IMG/VR virus record: IMGVR_UViG_3300044703_000059
Span: 1-42,271 of that record
Reading direction: 5' to 3' (one strand)
DNA: 42,271 nt
Source: a virus
Positions 1 to 8,090 of the stretch are shown piece after piece (positions within the stretch are counted from its first letter, which is position 1; the number at the start of each line of letters is the position of its first letter). The position numbers and the translations under genes are program-made. Under the pieces are notes generated by a model. It was given only the letters and a program-made list of their open reading frames with translations. It made no database searches and had not been told where the DNA came from.

Positions 1-124
1 CGGTGTGGGCGACCGGGCATTTCTCGCGCAGCTCTTCCCAGATCGGATACGGGTTCTCGATCCAGCGCGGATCGAGATGATCGAAGTCGGTGGCCCAGTC
101 ATTCACCGGCGGGCGCGTGCTCAT
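1..124 (-). CDS. Cytochrome P450, N-terminal fragment (cut by window edge)
   Basis: The reverse strand reads from an ATG at 122-124 into a reading frame that includes DPRWIENPYPIWEELRE and CPVAHT, the start typical of bacterial soluble P450s. About 41 residues are inside the window, and the haem-binding part is outside. The ATG overlaps the TGA of the upstream ferredoxin gene (ATGA), so the two are translationally coupled and the ferredoxin is the likely electron donor. This is a host gene outside the phage. Confidence 0.8.
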   Translation of the reverse strand, partial: MSTRPPVNDWATDFDHLDPRWIENPYPIWEELREKCPVAHT

Positions 125-324
125 GCGCGGTCCTCGATCACTTCGATGGCGAGCTCGGGGCAGTTGGCTTTGGCGAGATACGCCTTCTCGATGAGCGCGT
201 CCGGCACGCTGCCGTCGCCCGCCTCGCTTGCGTTGCCCAGTTCGTCGAGCACGAACAGTTCCGGCGCGAGCGCCGCGCAGCGCGCGTGGCCCTGACACTT
301 CTCGCGGTCGACCTTGACCTTCAC
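121..324 (-). CDS. 3Fe-4S ferredoxin, P450 redox partner
   Basis: This is a 67-residue ferredoxin. Cluster ligands are C10, C16 and C55 (in a CP pair), and H13 stands where a 4Fe-4S ferredoxin would have its fourth cysteine. That CxxHxxC...CP layout is characteristic of 3Fe-4S ferredoxins feeding cytochromes P450. The start is GTG at 324. A G-rich stretch upstream (AAGGGGGGA on the coding strand) may serve as ribosome binding site. Its stop overlaps the start of the P450 gene, so they form an operon. Confidence 0.85.
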   Translation of the reverse strand: MKVKVDREKCQGHARCAALAPELFVLDELGNASEAGDGSVPDALIEKAYLAKANCPELAIEVIEDRA

Positions 325-346
325 GCGCGAGCGTCCCCCCTTGGGC

Positions 347-428
347 GTCCGCCTTCACCAGGGCTACGGCGGACAGCCTTCGTCACAACACGGCTTGCCA
401 GTCGAAGCTCCGGAGGAGCGAAGACTGG
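347..428. repeat. Pair of palindromes between ferredoxin gene and attL
   Basis: GTCCGCC (347-353) pairs with GGCGGAC (368-374). A second hairpin spans 398-428: CCAGTC and GACTGG enclose a GAA/GAA internal loop and a GCTCC-GGA-GGAGC tip. It ends on the first bases of attL. Such GC-rich palindromes are common between host genes in Hyphomicrobiales, and they may act as a terminator or as a REP-type repeat. This is host DNA. Confidence 0.5.
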
Positions 429-475
429 AGCGGGCGATCGGGATCGAACCGACGACATTCAGCTTGGGAAGCTGA
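426..475. repeat. attL: attL: 50-bp copy of the tRNA-Gly 3' end
   Basis: The sequence is identical to 39632-39681. It carries the CCA end, acceptor 3' strand, T arm and 3' half of the anticodon arm, but not the 5' half of the tRNA, so it is not a functional tRNA. The integrase gene starts 149 bp inside it. This is the displaced 3' fragment left when the phage restored the tRNA at the other end. Confidence 0.95.
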
Positions 476-592
476 TTAACCGCCGTCTCATAGCACCTCA
501 TGGCTCCCATCAACCGCTCAGAAGTCCTTTATTTGCAGGCACTTCTGCCATATACTCACTCATAGAAAATCGCCACAGCACAGACGACTTTC

Positions 593-611
593 GTACCTAA
601 TCCGTACCTAA
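593..611. promoter_or_regulatory. Left tandem GTACCTAATC site (arm-type site)
   Basis: GTACCTAATC is directly repeated (GTACCTAA again at 604-611), 118 bp inside attL and immediately before the integrase ribosome binding site. The same motif recurs 45 bp inside attR at 39569-39587 in the same orientation. Paired motifs near both att cores fit arm-type sites for integrase or excisionase. Binding here would also cover the integrase promoter region and could give autoregulation. Function is inferred. Confidence 0.6.
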
Positions 612-624
612 TCAGGAGTCGGCC

Positions 625-1752
625 ATGCCGTCCATTCAGTTCACGGACCTTTCGATCCGCGCGCTGAAGTCAGACGCGCAGACCGATTATTGGGACACGA
701 AGACGCGCGGCTTCGGTATCCGCGTTGGGAAGCATACGAAGACGTTCATGGTAAAGCGGGACAACCGCCGCATCAACGTCGGACGCTATCCAGACCTGTC
801 TCTCGCAGACGCACGCAAGGAAGCTCTGAAGGTTATTGCGGAAGTGGAGCCCCCTGCCCGCGTCAAATCAAGCCCGAAATTCTCAGAGGCGGTCAAAGAG
901 TTCATCGAGCAGCACTACGCGGACAAGCGGCCTCGCGTGAAAGTAGAGGCGAAGCGGCTCCTTGAGAAGCACTTCGTACCCAGCTTCGGCCCGAGCGTCC
1001 TCACCTCGATCACGGACGGAGAGATCGGGCGAGAGCTCGCGGCCCTATCGAAGACACCGAGCGAGCAGCTTCACGCATTCAGGATCGTTCGCACCTTCCT
1101 TCGATGGTGTACGCGACCTCCGAGACGCTACCTCAAGCACAGCCCGCTCGAAGGATACGAAGCCCCTTCACAAGACCGGAAAGGAAAGCGCGTGCTCAAC
1201 GATCAAGAGCTTGCAAAAGTCTGGGAAGCCTCGACGAGCGTAAACGGCGCGATGGTCCGGCTCCTCATTCTCTGGGGCGCGCGGAACGGCGAAGTCGCTC
1301 GCATCAGACGGTCGTGGATTGAGAACGATGTCCTCACGATCCCCGGCGAGTTCACGAAGAACCACCGCGACCACGCTATCCCGCTTTGCCCGATGGCCAT
1401 TGCGATCCTTAAAAGCCTACCCAACACCGGGGACTACTATTTTCCCGGCCACTACGACGTGGAGACCCATTTTCAAGACGGGTCATGGGGAAAGCTCAAA
1501 CGCGAGGTCGACAAACTCTCGGGAGTGCGGGGCTGGCAGATGCGGGACATTCGCCGCACCTTCCGGTCTACCATGCCGAAGATCGGCATTCCGCGAGACC
1601 TCGCCGAGCGGCTGGTCAATCACGTCAGCGGTACGAGAAACGAGCTGGACGAGATCTACGATCGTTACGAGTACCTGGACGAGAAACGAGCCGCCCTCGC
1701 GAAGTGGGAGGCGAGACTAGCTGGCCTTATCCCACTGAGAGTGGCGGCCTAG
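625..1752 (+). CDS. int: Phage tyrosine integrase (DUF4102 / P4-type)
   Basis: This 375-residue site-specific recombinase probably integrates into tRNA-Gly. The N-terminal arm-binding domain (residues about 5-70) has the usual TRGFGIRV and VGRYPDLSLADAR blocks. A helical core-binding domain follows, then the catalytic domain with R220 (GARNGE), K245, R310 (RDIRRT, with Arg in the place of the usual box II His), H333 (VNH) and Tyr345 (IYDRY) as likely nucleophile. AGGAG at 614-618 sets the ATG at 625. It lies next to attL and ends at a strong terminator. Confidence 0.95.
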   Translation: MPSIQFTDLSIRALKSDAQTDYWDTKTRGFGIRVGKHTKTFMVKRDNRRINVGRYPDLSLADARKEALKVIAEVEPPARVKSSPKFSEAVKEFIEQHYADKRPRVKVEAKRLLEKHFVPSFGPSVLTSITDGEIGRELAALSKTPSEQLHAFRIVRTFLRWCTRPPRRYLKHSPLEGYEAPSQDRKGKRVLNDQELAKVWEASTSVNGAMVRLLILWGARNGEVARIRRSWIENDVLTIPGEFTKNHRDHAIPLCPMAIAILKSLPNTGDYYFPGHYDVETHFQDGSWGKLKREVDKLSGVRGWQMRDIRRTFRSTMPKIGIPRDLAERLVNHVSGTRNELDEIYDRYEYLDEKRAALAKWEARLAGLIPLRVAA

Positions 1753-1761
1753 TGGAACTTT

Positions 1762-1788
1762 GCCCGGAGCAATCCGGGCTTTTCTTTT
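1762..1788 (+). terminator. Rho-independent terminator after integrase
   Basis: GCCCGG (1762-1767) pairs with CCGGGC (1774-1779) around a 6-nt loop and is followed by TTTTCTTTT. It isolates integrase transcription from the genes to its right. Confidence 0.85.
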
Positions 1789-1881
1789 GACCATAGGTTA
1801 GCTTACATTTGCATCGCGGCCGACGGCCGCCCGCTAGTGGAAACTGGTGGCGTTGCAACGCTCCAATCTGGAGGGTTCGCA

Positions 1882-2103
1882 ATGTCGATCAAGCCACTGG
1901 TCGTAGACTGGAGGGGCCTAAAGAAGATCGGTTGGCCTTTCTGCCGCGCTGAGACAGATCGCGGGGAGCATGACGGTCGCTATCCAAAGAGCGTCAAGCT
2001 CGGGAAGCACCGTAACTCTCGGCGGATGTGGAGAGTGGTGGACGTGCTGGCTTACTTCGAAGCCCACGGTCTCAAGGTGACGGACGATTGGAACGCTCCG
2101 TAA
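1882..2103 (+). CDS. AlpA-like HTH regulator / excisionase candidate
   Basis: A 73-residue protein with the pattern of AlpA/excisionase-type proteins: LKKIGWPFCR, RYPKSVKLG, NSRRMWRVVDVLAYF. GGAGGG at 1870-1875 lies 6 nt before the ATG at 1882, so a longer reading from 1837 is rejected. It sits directly after the integrase gene with its own terminator behind it. In this position it most likely directs excision or represses early genes. No other classic repressor was found. Confidence 0.7.
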   Translation: MSIKPLVVDWRGLKKIGWPFCRAETDRGEHDGRYPKSVKLGKHRNSRRMWRVVDVLAYFEAHGLKVTDDWNAP

Positions 2104-2111
2104 GGAGCAAT

Positions 2112-2146
2112 GGGCGGCCGGGGTGCACACTCGGCCGCCCTTCTTT
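2112..2146 (+). terminator. Rho-independent terminator after AlpA-like gene
   Basis: A 9-bp GC stem, GGGCGGCCG (2112-2120) with CGGCCGCCC (2132-2140), has an 11-nt loop and is followed by TTCTTTC. Confidence 0.8.
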
Positions 2147-2191
2147 CGAGGGCCAAGCCATGCAGTCCGCAACGGTACTGGAGGTTCCCCG

Positions 2192-2788
2192 ATGGGGTCA
2201 CTCGACCTTCTGACTTCCCTTCTTCCCTTCGTATTGATCATTATCGTAGTCGCTACGGTCGTGTATTTTCGTCGTCTGGGTCGGACCTCGCGTCCGAACG
2301 TTGCCGTCCCAACTTCCGAGACATTCTCTACATCGCAGCCCCCGGCTGAAGGAATGTCGCTGAAACTCAAGCGCTCAGAGACATCCTCGCGCGGTACCCC
2401 GACTTTCGCGCTTGATGCTCGAATGGAAGTCTCCCCGGCCATCCGCGCGCAGATCGATAAGTACCAACTAGGGTCGGAAATTGTCTACGACAGCACGGCC
2501 CGCCAAGGTCACGCCGCGGCTGCCGCAGACCAATTCGACGCCGGGGCGCAGTCCGGCGCCTTGAAATCAATATATCGGATCACGCGCGGCTCACTCAGTC
2601 TCGCAATGGCTTCGCTCGCTCTGCGCATTACGATCGACAGTCTACTTCGTGGTGTCCACGTTGAATGCAAGAGCTTGAGTGAGATTCAAGAGGCAGAGCA
2701 GGCGATCACACAAGCGGGTAAGAACCTCAAATCCTATATCGAGGCTGCAAACAGCTTCGACGGTCGGGAGCACGTGATTGAGCTTTAA
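2192..2788 (+). CDS. Membrane-anchored protein of unknown function
   Basis: A 198-residue protein. The N-terminus is a single hydrophobic helix (LLTSLLPFVLIIIVVATVVYF, residues about 5-25) followed by a basic stop (RRLGR), a Ser/Pro/Thr-rich linker and a soluble C-terminal half of no recognised family. GGAGG at 2180-2184 lies 7 nt before the ATG. The last codons overlap the start of the TraG/VirD4-like ATPase gene, so the two are coupled, and this protein may anchor that ATPase at the membrane. The partnership is inferred from position. Confidence 0.7.
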   Translation: MGSLDLLTSLLPFVLIIIVVATVVYFRRLGRTSRPNVAVPTSETFSTSQPPAEGMSLKLKRSETSSRGTPTFALDARMEVSPAIRAQIDKYQLGSEIVYDSTARQGHAAAAADQFDAGAQSGALKSIYRITRGSLSLAMASLALRITIDSLLRGVHVECKSLSEIQEAEQAITQAGKNLKSYIEAANSFDGREHVIEL

Positions 2789-4814
2789 AGACTCGGTTTT
2801 CACACCGTTTCTGCGGCGGTTCACAGATGAGCCGGCCCGCGAGCTTTCCGAGACGATCGCGTTGCACAGGAAGCTGCGCGATCAGCACTCCCGGTTGCGC
2901 TATTCTGATCCTGACATCTACGTTGAGATGAACAGCGAGATCGCGGACGTTGTCTCCTCACAAGTCACGCTTCCCGACAACTTCGCGATACTGAATGCGC
3001 TCGATAGATTGTCATTGGAAATTCTGAAATTAGAGAAGACCGTATTTGAATTCCCCGCTGTCAATTGGACGTTCGCTGAGCTCTCGATGAAGGAGCAGGT
3101 GGACCTCCGACGCTTCCTTAATGCCAAAGAGCACTTTCTCGCCAACGAGAACCGGGTCGTCAAAGCGCTTGCCGTATCGGTCGCGCGCGTGGTTATCGGC
3201 CTGATCAAAGTGCTGCCACCTGTACCCGATGGACACGCCGCGCTGACCGTTCCCCTCTCAGCGCTTCTGCCTAACGCGGGAGAGATCACGGACAAGATCA
3301 TCGGCACGCTCTCGACCGACGAGAACCGCACGCTCGGCCTATTCACCGAGCTTCAAAAGACTTTCTACGAGAATATCTGCGAAGCCACCGGGATCGCGCC
3401 AGATGGAGATTCGAAACGGGCGCTTATCACGGCGAACAAATCAGACCTCCCGAGCGCCAAGCTCATTGAGGCATATCTTCGTAGTACGCCGTTCCTTGAA
3501 TTCTTTCAGACGCCTGTCCCATTCGTAGTGCCGGACCACATCCGCTTCTCTGGCCACTGGATCATTGCACCGCCTGGACGCGGGAAGACCACGCTGCTCC
3601 TTTCGATGCTTATGGAAGATTTCAAGAAGGATGCGTCCGTCATCGTGATGGATAGCAAGGGCGACCTCATCGGGCCTATCCGGGATCTGAAGGCGCTCGA
3701 AGACCGCTATGTCATCATCGACCCAGACCCCGAGCATCCGGTCGCTATTAATCCTCTCGACATTCCGAAGACCGACGTATCGCTTGCGGTCGCGAACCTC
3801 GAATACATCTTCAGCTCGCTACTCGAATCCAAGATGACCGCGCTTCAGACGGTCCTCTTCAGAAGCGTGCTCAGGGCGCTCATCACAGCCTTTCCCAATC
3901 CCACGCTCGAGACGTTCCGTGACCTCCTTGCCAACGGCTTCGAAAAGTATGACGAGCACATACGAAAGCTGCCGCAAGACCTACAGGATTTCTTCTACAA
4001 GGAGTTCAACACCAAGGTTTACGAGGATCGAAAGCGCGAGATCGTTTGGCGGCTTCGGCTCTTGCTGGAAAACGATACGGTCCGCAGCATGATGCTTGCC
4101 GTTCGTACCCGACTCGACATCGGCGCTGCGATGGACGCGGGCAAGGTCATCATCATCAACAATTCAAAGGCGCTGCTGGGCGATCAAGGGGCCGAGTTCT
4201 TTGGCCGCTTTTTCATCGCGCAGGTGTTGGCCGCGGCTCAGGCACGTTCGAATCGAAAGCCCGAGGACAAGAAGCCTGTCTACTTCTATATCGACGAATG
4301 CCAGAACGTTATCGCCCGCGACGAACGCACGCCCACCATTCTCGACGAGTGCCGCTCTCAGAAGGTGGCCCTGATACTTGCACATCAGCGGACGGAACAG
4401 ATCACGTCGCCGAATGTGCTCAGCGCCCTTGCGAACTGCGGCATTCGATATGCCAACAGCGATGACGAGGCCCGCAATCTTGCCCCGCGCTTACGGACAA
4501 CGCCCGAGTTCTTGCAGTCGCTCAATAGAGGGCAGTTCGCGGCGTACGTCCGCGATATGACCAAAGGGGCAATATCGATCGAAGTAACGCCAGTCGATTT
4601 CTCGAAGGTGGCGCTGCTATCAAACGCGGAAAAGATTGGACTCGCGGAGCACATGCGATCGCAATACGGCGTAGAAGCAAAAGTAGCCCCGCCGCCAGCC
4701 GCGTCTCCGATCAGCGAACGTGCCGCAGCGAGCTTACCGAGAGCGGCATCGCTGACCCCCGCACCGAAATCCCCACCTGACAAGCCGCCATCAGACTTCG
4801 GCTCGACGTGGTGA
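2778..4814 (+). CDS. TraG/VirD4- or HerA-type P-loop ATPase
   Basis: A 678-residue ATPase. The Walker A motif APPGRGKTT (GRGKTT at 267-272) is followed by VIVMDSKGDLI. Walker B is YFYIDECQ near residue 505, followed by a sensor-like ILAHQRTEQI segment. This order is typical of coupling-protein and HerA-like DNA pumps. The start is TTG at 2778, with GGGAG at 2766-2770, and overlaps the upstream gene. The C-terminus is Pro/Ala/Ser-rich. Such an ATPase is unexpected in a phage that also has its own TerL. DNA transfer, packaging help or defence are all possible, and no relaxase is present. Confidence 0.85.
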   Translation: MSFKDSVFTPFLRRFTDEPARELSETIALHRKLRDQHSRLRYSDPDIYVEMNSEIADVVSSQVTLPDNFAILNALDRLSLEILKLEKTVFEFPAVNWTFAELSMKEQVDLRRFLNAKEHFLANENRVVKALAVSVARVVIGLIKVLPPVPDGHAALTVPLSALLPNAGEITDKIIGTLSTDENRTLGLFTELQKTFYENICEATGIAPDGDSKRALITANKSDLPSAKLIEAYLRSTPFLEFFQTPVPFVVPDHIRFSGHWIIAPPGRGKTTLLLSMLMEDFKKDASVIVMDSKGDLIGPIRDLKALEDRYVIIDPDPEHPVAINPLDIPKTDVSLAVANLEYIFSSLLESKMTALQTVLFRSVLRALITAFPNPTLETFRDLLANGFEKYDEHIRKLPQDLQDFFYKEFNTKVYEDRKREIVWRLRLLLENDTVRSMMLAVRTRLDIGAAMDAGKVIIINNSKALLGDQGAEFFGRFFIAQVLAAAQARSNRKPEDKKPVYFYIDECQNVIARDERTPTILDECRSQKVALILAHQRTEQITSPNVLSALANCGIRYANSDDEARNLAPRLRTTPEFLQSLNRGQFAAYVRDMTKGAISIEVTPVDFSKVALLSNAEKIGLAEHMRSQYGVEAKVAPPPAASPISERAAASLPRAASLTPAPKSPPDKPPSDFGSTW

Positions 4815-4826
4815 TACAATAGGTCA
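4812..4826 (+). promoter_or_regulatory. Extended -10 leaderless promoter for HNH gene
   Basis: TGaTACAAT (4812-4820) is followed by exactly 6 nt and then the ATG at 4827, so transcription would begin at the start codon. No Shine-Dalgarno site is present. It belongs to the family of TGnTAnAAT sites found throughout this element. Confidence 0.65.
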
Positions 4827-5210
4827 ATGCTCGAATGTCAGAGTTGCCATAGGGCACCTCCCATCGTCTCACTGATGAAAAACGGGATAAAGAGCGGGCG
4901 CCAGTATCATCTCTGTAGAAATTGCAATACCAGAAGGACGCGGAGATACCGCAGCACTGCGCTGGGTAGGAAAACCTTCTTCGCCGCTGTACGCGCATCA
5001 ACGAAAAGAAATGCAGCGCGCCAAAACGCCCGTCAGGCAGTCTATCGCGCCGTCATCGCAGGCCATCTCAAAAGGCCAGCACGTTGCTCACGTTGCAAGC
5101 GTATCCGCCCAACTGAAGGGCACCATGCGGACTACACGAAGCCGCTTCAGGTCCGATGGTTATGCAAGCAGTGCCATTTCGATTTGCATTCCGTGGTAAA
5201 ATCATCGTGA
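4827..5210 (+). CDS. HNH endonuclease-like zinc protein
   Basis: A 127-residue basic protein. An N-terminal CxxC...CxxC zinc ribbon (CQSC near 4-7, CRNC near 30-33) is followed by a phage-type HNH core: CSRC, EGHHADYTKPLQVRWLC, CHFDLH. This is the small HNH class common in phages, acting as free-standing homing nucleases or packaging cofactors. It begins with a leaderless promoter, so it is transcribed separately from the ATPase gene. Confidence 0.8.
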   Translation: MLECQSCHRAPPIVSLMKNGIKSGRQYHLCRNCNTRRTRRYRSTALGRKTFFAAVRASTKRNAARQNARQAVYRAVIAGHLKRPARCSRCKRIRPTEGHHADYTKPLQVRWLCKQCHFDLHSVVKSS

Positions 5211-5281
5211 AGCATTCGCATCGTTCCTCATAGCGAACGTGCCGATTTTGATTCAGCAATTCGATTGAGTACCCACGATGT

Positions 5282-6229
5282 ATGAAAGCCGCCTCTCAGA
5301 AATTTAACTCTCGATGGTCCCGCGATCCGAAACTCAATGAGCGCGGCAAACCCTCGATCACCTATCTCACTGAGGACGACATCTCTCTTTTCAAGCTCCT
5401 CGCGCGGTATCGCTATCTCCCGATCGACTACATCGCGGCGCTCGACAGGCGGAAGCTCATGTCGCTCCAATGGCGGCTTGGCCTTCTGCACCGCTCACCG
5501 AACGAGTACGTGAACCGGCCCGAGCAGCAGCGGGAGCATGCAGATTCCAACTATCGTCGGCTGATCTATGAGCTGGACGACCGAGGCCGCCACGAGTTGG
5601 TCAATCGCGGCATGGTCGCTCCGAAGAAGAAGTATCACTACAACTTCTCCCACGAGCTGATGGAATGCCTCATCGCGGCGTCCTTTGAGATCGGTACCAA
5701 GGAACACCCCGAGATCCAGATCATTCGGTGGCAGGACATTCTTGCAAGCGACAAGGTGCCAAAGAGGACGCGAGAGCTTCGCGAGCCACGCGCCATTCCG
5801 TTCATCAATCCGAAGGGCGAACAAGAGACCGTCCTGGCCGACTGGGAGCCGTTCGCACTCAAGACGCAAAGCGGCTTTGTTTTTCTTCCCGGCTTTGAGG
5901 CTGACTGCGGTACTGAACCGATCAACGCGAGTAATGACGAGCGGTCATCGATCCGCGCGAAGTTCGTCGCTTATCTCTCGGTGTTGGAGCAGCAGACATA
6001 CCGCTCGCACTTCGGTGCCAGCACGTTCATGGTGCCTTTCATCACGAACAGCGAAGTACGCATGCGCTCCATGATGGCTCTCTTAGAGCGCATGCAGCCC
6101 GGCAAGCACGCAAGCCGTTTCATCTTCAAGCATATCCCCGGCTTTCTCTCGCGCGAGGTCGCGCCGCCGACCGGACACATGCTCACGGAGCCGTGGCAGC
6201 GCGTCGGGTCAACGTTCTCGTTTATATAA
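5282..6229 (+). CDS. Replication-relaxation family protein
   Basis: A 315-residue protein whose first third (ISLFKLLARYRYLPIDYIAAL..., LQWRLGLLHRS, YELDDRGRHEL) resembles the winged-helix start of the replication-relaxation family found on plasmids and integrative elements. The rest has no clear motif. Those proteins are linked to plasmid replication or mobilisation, but their activity is poorly known. No Shine-Dalgarno site is visible. A sequence nearly identical to one before the gene at 7839 lies at 5227-5243. It ends just before a reverse-strand terminator. Confidence 0.7.
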   Translation: MKAASQKFNSRWSRDPKLNERGKPSITYLTEDDISLFKLLARYRYLPIDYIAALDRRKLMSLQWRLGLLHRSPNEYVNRPEQQREHADSNYRRLIYELDDRGRHELVNRGMVAPKKKYHYNFSHELMECLIAASFEIGTKEHPEIQIIRWQDILASDKVPKRTRELREPRAIPFINPKGEQETVLADWEPFALKTQSGFVFLPGFEADCGTEPINASNDERSSIRAKFVAYLSVLEQQTYRSHFGASTFMVPFITNSEVRMRSMMALLERMQPGKHASRFIFKHIPGFLSREVAPPTGHMLTEPWQRVGSTFSFI

Positions 6230-6256
6230 AAAAAGGGAACGCGCCTCTGCGTTCCC
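6230..6256 (-). terminator. Terminator for the reverse-strand gene 6282-6542
   Basis: GGGAACGC and GCGTTCCC (6235-6242 with 6249-6256) form an 8-bp stem. On the reverse strand the stem is followed by a run of seven T. On the forward strand no T run follows. Confidence 0.85.
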
Positions 6257-6281
6257 TCATGTCCGCCGCATCTCCTGCGTC

Positions 6282-6542
6282 TCAGTCTTCGATTGGTGCG
6301 TCGTCCTCGACGAATGGCGGAACGAGCACGAGAGCGCCGTTCCAACCGCTTCCGGGGATCGGCAGAGAATTCAGCTTGATCGTGAAACCCTGCTCGCCGT
6401 TGCGCCGTGCGAACGCGACGCCGACGGGGCTCCAATCGCGGGTACCTGGCCCGGTCTTGGCTCTTACGAAAAATGCTATCTCGCGCTTCTCGCCTTGCTG
6501 ACCACGGCGCTGCTGCGGCCGTGCGGTATCGGTCGATGACAT
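6282..6542 (-). CDS. Conserved hypothetical protein
   Basis: An 86-residue protein with a Gln/Arg-rich start followed by a compact fold: EIAFFVRAKTGPG, WSPVGVAFARRNGEQGFTIKLNSLPIPG, then an acidic tail. The pattern is familiar from small conserved proteins of alphaproteobacterial plasmids and phages of unknown function. AGGA lies upstream of the ATG at 6542, and a strong terminator follows the stop. It is transcribed against its neighbours as a separate unit. Confidence 0.75.
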   Translation of the reverse strand: MSSTDTARPQQRRGQQGEKREIAFFVRAKTGPGTRDWSPVGVAFARRNGEQGFTIKLNSLPIPGSGWNGALVLVPPFVEDDAPIED

Positions 6543-6739
6543 GGCAATGTCCTGTTCTCCCGCTGCTGTTGATCAAACGCGGGTCGGACAGGGCAAGGCG
6601 TCTACTTCCCTTGCGCTTGGGCGAGGCTGTGAACTCCGCTCCAAGACCTTGCCCGATCCGCGTTCGATGCTCTGTCCCCATCATGCCACGGCCTCCCGCA
6701 ATCACCATGAGACAATGGGGATAGAAAAGGAGACGTGCC

Positions 6740-7378
6740 ATGACAGCACAATATGTGGACTTCGCTGCTCTCAAGGAACGCGTGCGTATCGAGCAGGTGG
6801 TCCCGATCCTCGGGCTCACCATGAAGGGCACCAATCAGCTTCGCGGCCCGTGCCCGGCGTGCAAGGGCGACCCCCGCGCACTGGCGATCAACACGGACAA
6901 GCAAGGCTTCTACTGCCACGCCCGCAGCAAGGGCGGCGACGTGATCGCGCTGGTGGCTCACGTGAGGAATACCAGCCAGCGCGACGCAGGTGTTTTCCTG
7001 CAGGAGCACTTCGGAGGCGGCACACAGACCCCCGAAACGAAAGCCCCTGAGACCGCGCAGAACGCCCTACAGCCGCTCGACTACCTCGAAACCGATCATG
7101 AGGTCATCGAGCTTCTGGGCCTCACTGTAGAGGCGTGTGAAGCCTTGGGAGCGGGGTTCGCCCCTAAAGGCACAATGGCAGGGCGCGTGCTCATTCCGCT
7201 CCGCTTATCGGACGGCACTTTGGTCGGATACTTTGGAGTGGCAACGCGTGAAGACCAGTCGCCACTTCTCGCTTTCCCGAAGAACCTGGCCGAGCGTTGT
7301 CAGGTGAAAACCGCGCCAGCGGCCGAGCCGGTGAAGGTGCCGGCCGATCAGCTCCGCAAAATGCTCCGGGTAGTCTGA
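6740..7378 (+). CDS. CHC2 zinc-finger primase-like protein
   Basis: A 212-residue protein with the DnaG-type zinc-binding N-terminus: FAALKERVRIEQVVPILGL, then CPACKGDPRA and GFYCHARSKGGDVIALV. The remainder resembles the start of the primase catalytic region (GRVLIPLRLSDGTLVGYFG) but stops before a complete TOPRIM domain. It could bind DNA as a primase accessory rather than act as a full primase. AGGAGA lies before the ATG. No replicative helicase was found next to it. Confidence 0.8.
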   Translation: MTAQYVDFAALKERVRIEQVVPILGLTMKGTNQLRGPCPACKGDPRALAINTDKQGFYCHARSKGGDVIALVAHVRNTSQRDAGVFLQEHFGGGTQTPETKAPETAQNALQPLDYLETDHEVIELLGLTVEACEALGAGFAPKGTMAGRVLIPLRLSDGTLVGYFGVATREDQSPLLAFPKNLAERCQVKTAPAAEPVKVPADQLRKMLRVV

Positions 7379-7417
7379 GGACTATCCACTGCCCTGCCGA
7401 AAGGTGGGGCTTTCTCT

Positions 7418-7432
7418 TGGTACAATTCAGAC
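7418..7432 (+). promoter_or_regulatory. Extended -10 leaderless promoter
   Basis: TGgTACAAT (7418-7426) is followed by exactly 6 nt and then the ATG at 7433. No ribosome binding site is present. Confidence 0.65.
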
Positions 7433-7768
7433 ATGGATTACGAACTGGCTAACGAATTGAAGATGGCAGGGCTGTCCCAGAAGTGGCGCGAAGGCATGTC
7501 CTTTTTCAATAAGAGCCGACAACTGATTGAGCCAGTTCGAAAAAAGAACAGCGTTGTCTGGGATGCAATAGAAGGCGCGAAAGTGCCCACCCTCGAAGAA
7601 CTCGTAGAGGCGTGTGGAGATTCTTTCGGGGGCCTAGTACGTCGAACAAATTGGATCGCAATGAATAAGGATGGCGTCATTTATCGCGGTGGTGGCACTC
7701 CCATCGAAGCCGCCGCCCGTCTCTGGCTCGCTCTCCAAAAAGTGAACACGCCTCGTGGTAGCGACTAG
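7433..7768 (+). CDS. Phage hypothetical protein (TPxEAxARLWLAL type)
   Basis: A 111-residue protein. The motifs VPTLEELVEACG and GGTPIEAAARLWLAL mark a small protein family seen in many tailed phages, usually in early or accessory operons, with no proven function. It starts at a leaderless promoter and lies right after the primase-like gene. Confidence 0.75.
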   Translation: MDYELANELKMAGLSQKWREGMSFFNKSRQLIEPVRKKNSVVWDAIEGAKVPTLEELVEACGDSFGGLVRRTNWIAMNKDGVIYRGGGTPIEAAARLWLALQKVNTPRGSD

Positions 7769-7838
7769 CACCCCATAGCTCTCACCCTCTCTCATAGCGA
7801 ACGTACCGCGCGGATCAGGGCGGCTTTACGTTCCGCGC

Positions 7839-8087
7839 ATGTCACCGCGTGATGCGAACGATCTTCTCCGGACGCAGTTCAAGGGCGGCAAGGTTCTCAT
7901 GACGCGCAACGTCTATGAGCTGCCTGCAATGCTGCGTGGCCGCGCTCTTGTTCGCATGACGCTCTACGAGACCTTCGATGAAGAGAGCGATCACAGCGAG
8001 GGCGTGTTCGTCTTTGCAGGCTACGTCTTTCATTTCTTTATTGAGGACTTCGCTGGCGAGCGATCGATCACACTCAGCATGGAGTGA
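7839..8087 (+). CDS. Short DUF3768-like paralogue
   Basis: An 82-residue protein. Its blocks NDLLRTQFKGGKVLMT, FDEESDHSEGVF and FFIEDFAGERSITL line up with those of the DUF3768 protein at 8346 (LNDTFRRTFQGGRVMLT, FNKDNDPHNEHD, KIDYYD, RIMTIG). The two therefore look like diverged copies of one family. Function is unknown. GGAG near its end serves the next gene, which starts 3 nt after its stop. Confidence 0.65.
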   Translation: MSPRDANDLLRTQFKGGKVLMTRNVYELPAMLRGRALVRMTLYETFDEESDHSEGVFVFAGYVFHFFIEDFAGERSITLSME

Positions 8088-8090
8088 ACG

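Noticed and set aside
426-475. Second tRNA-Gly gene at the left end
   Set aside because: Only the 3' 50 nt are present. The following bases do not restore the D arm or the 5' acceptor strand, so it is an att remnant.
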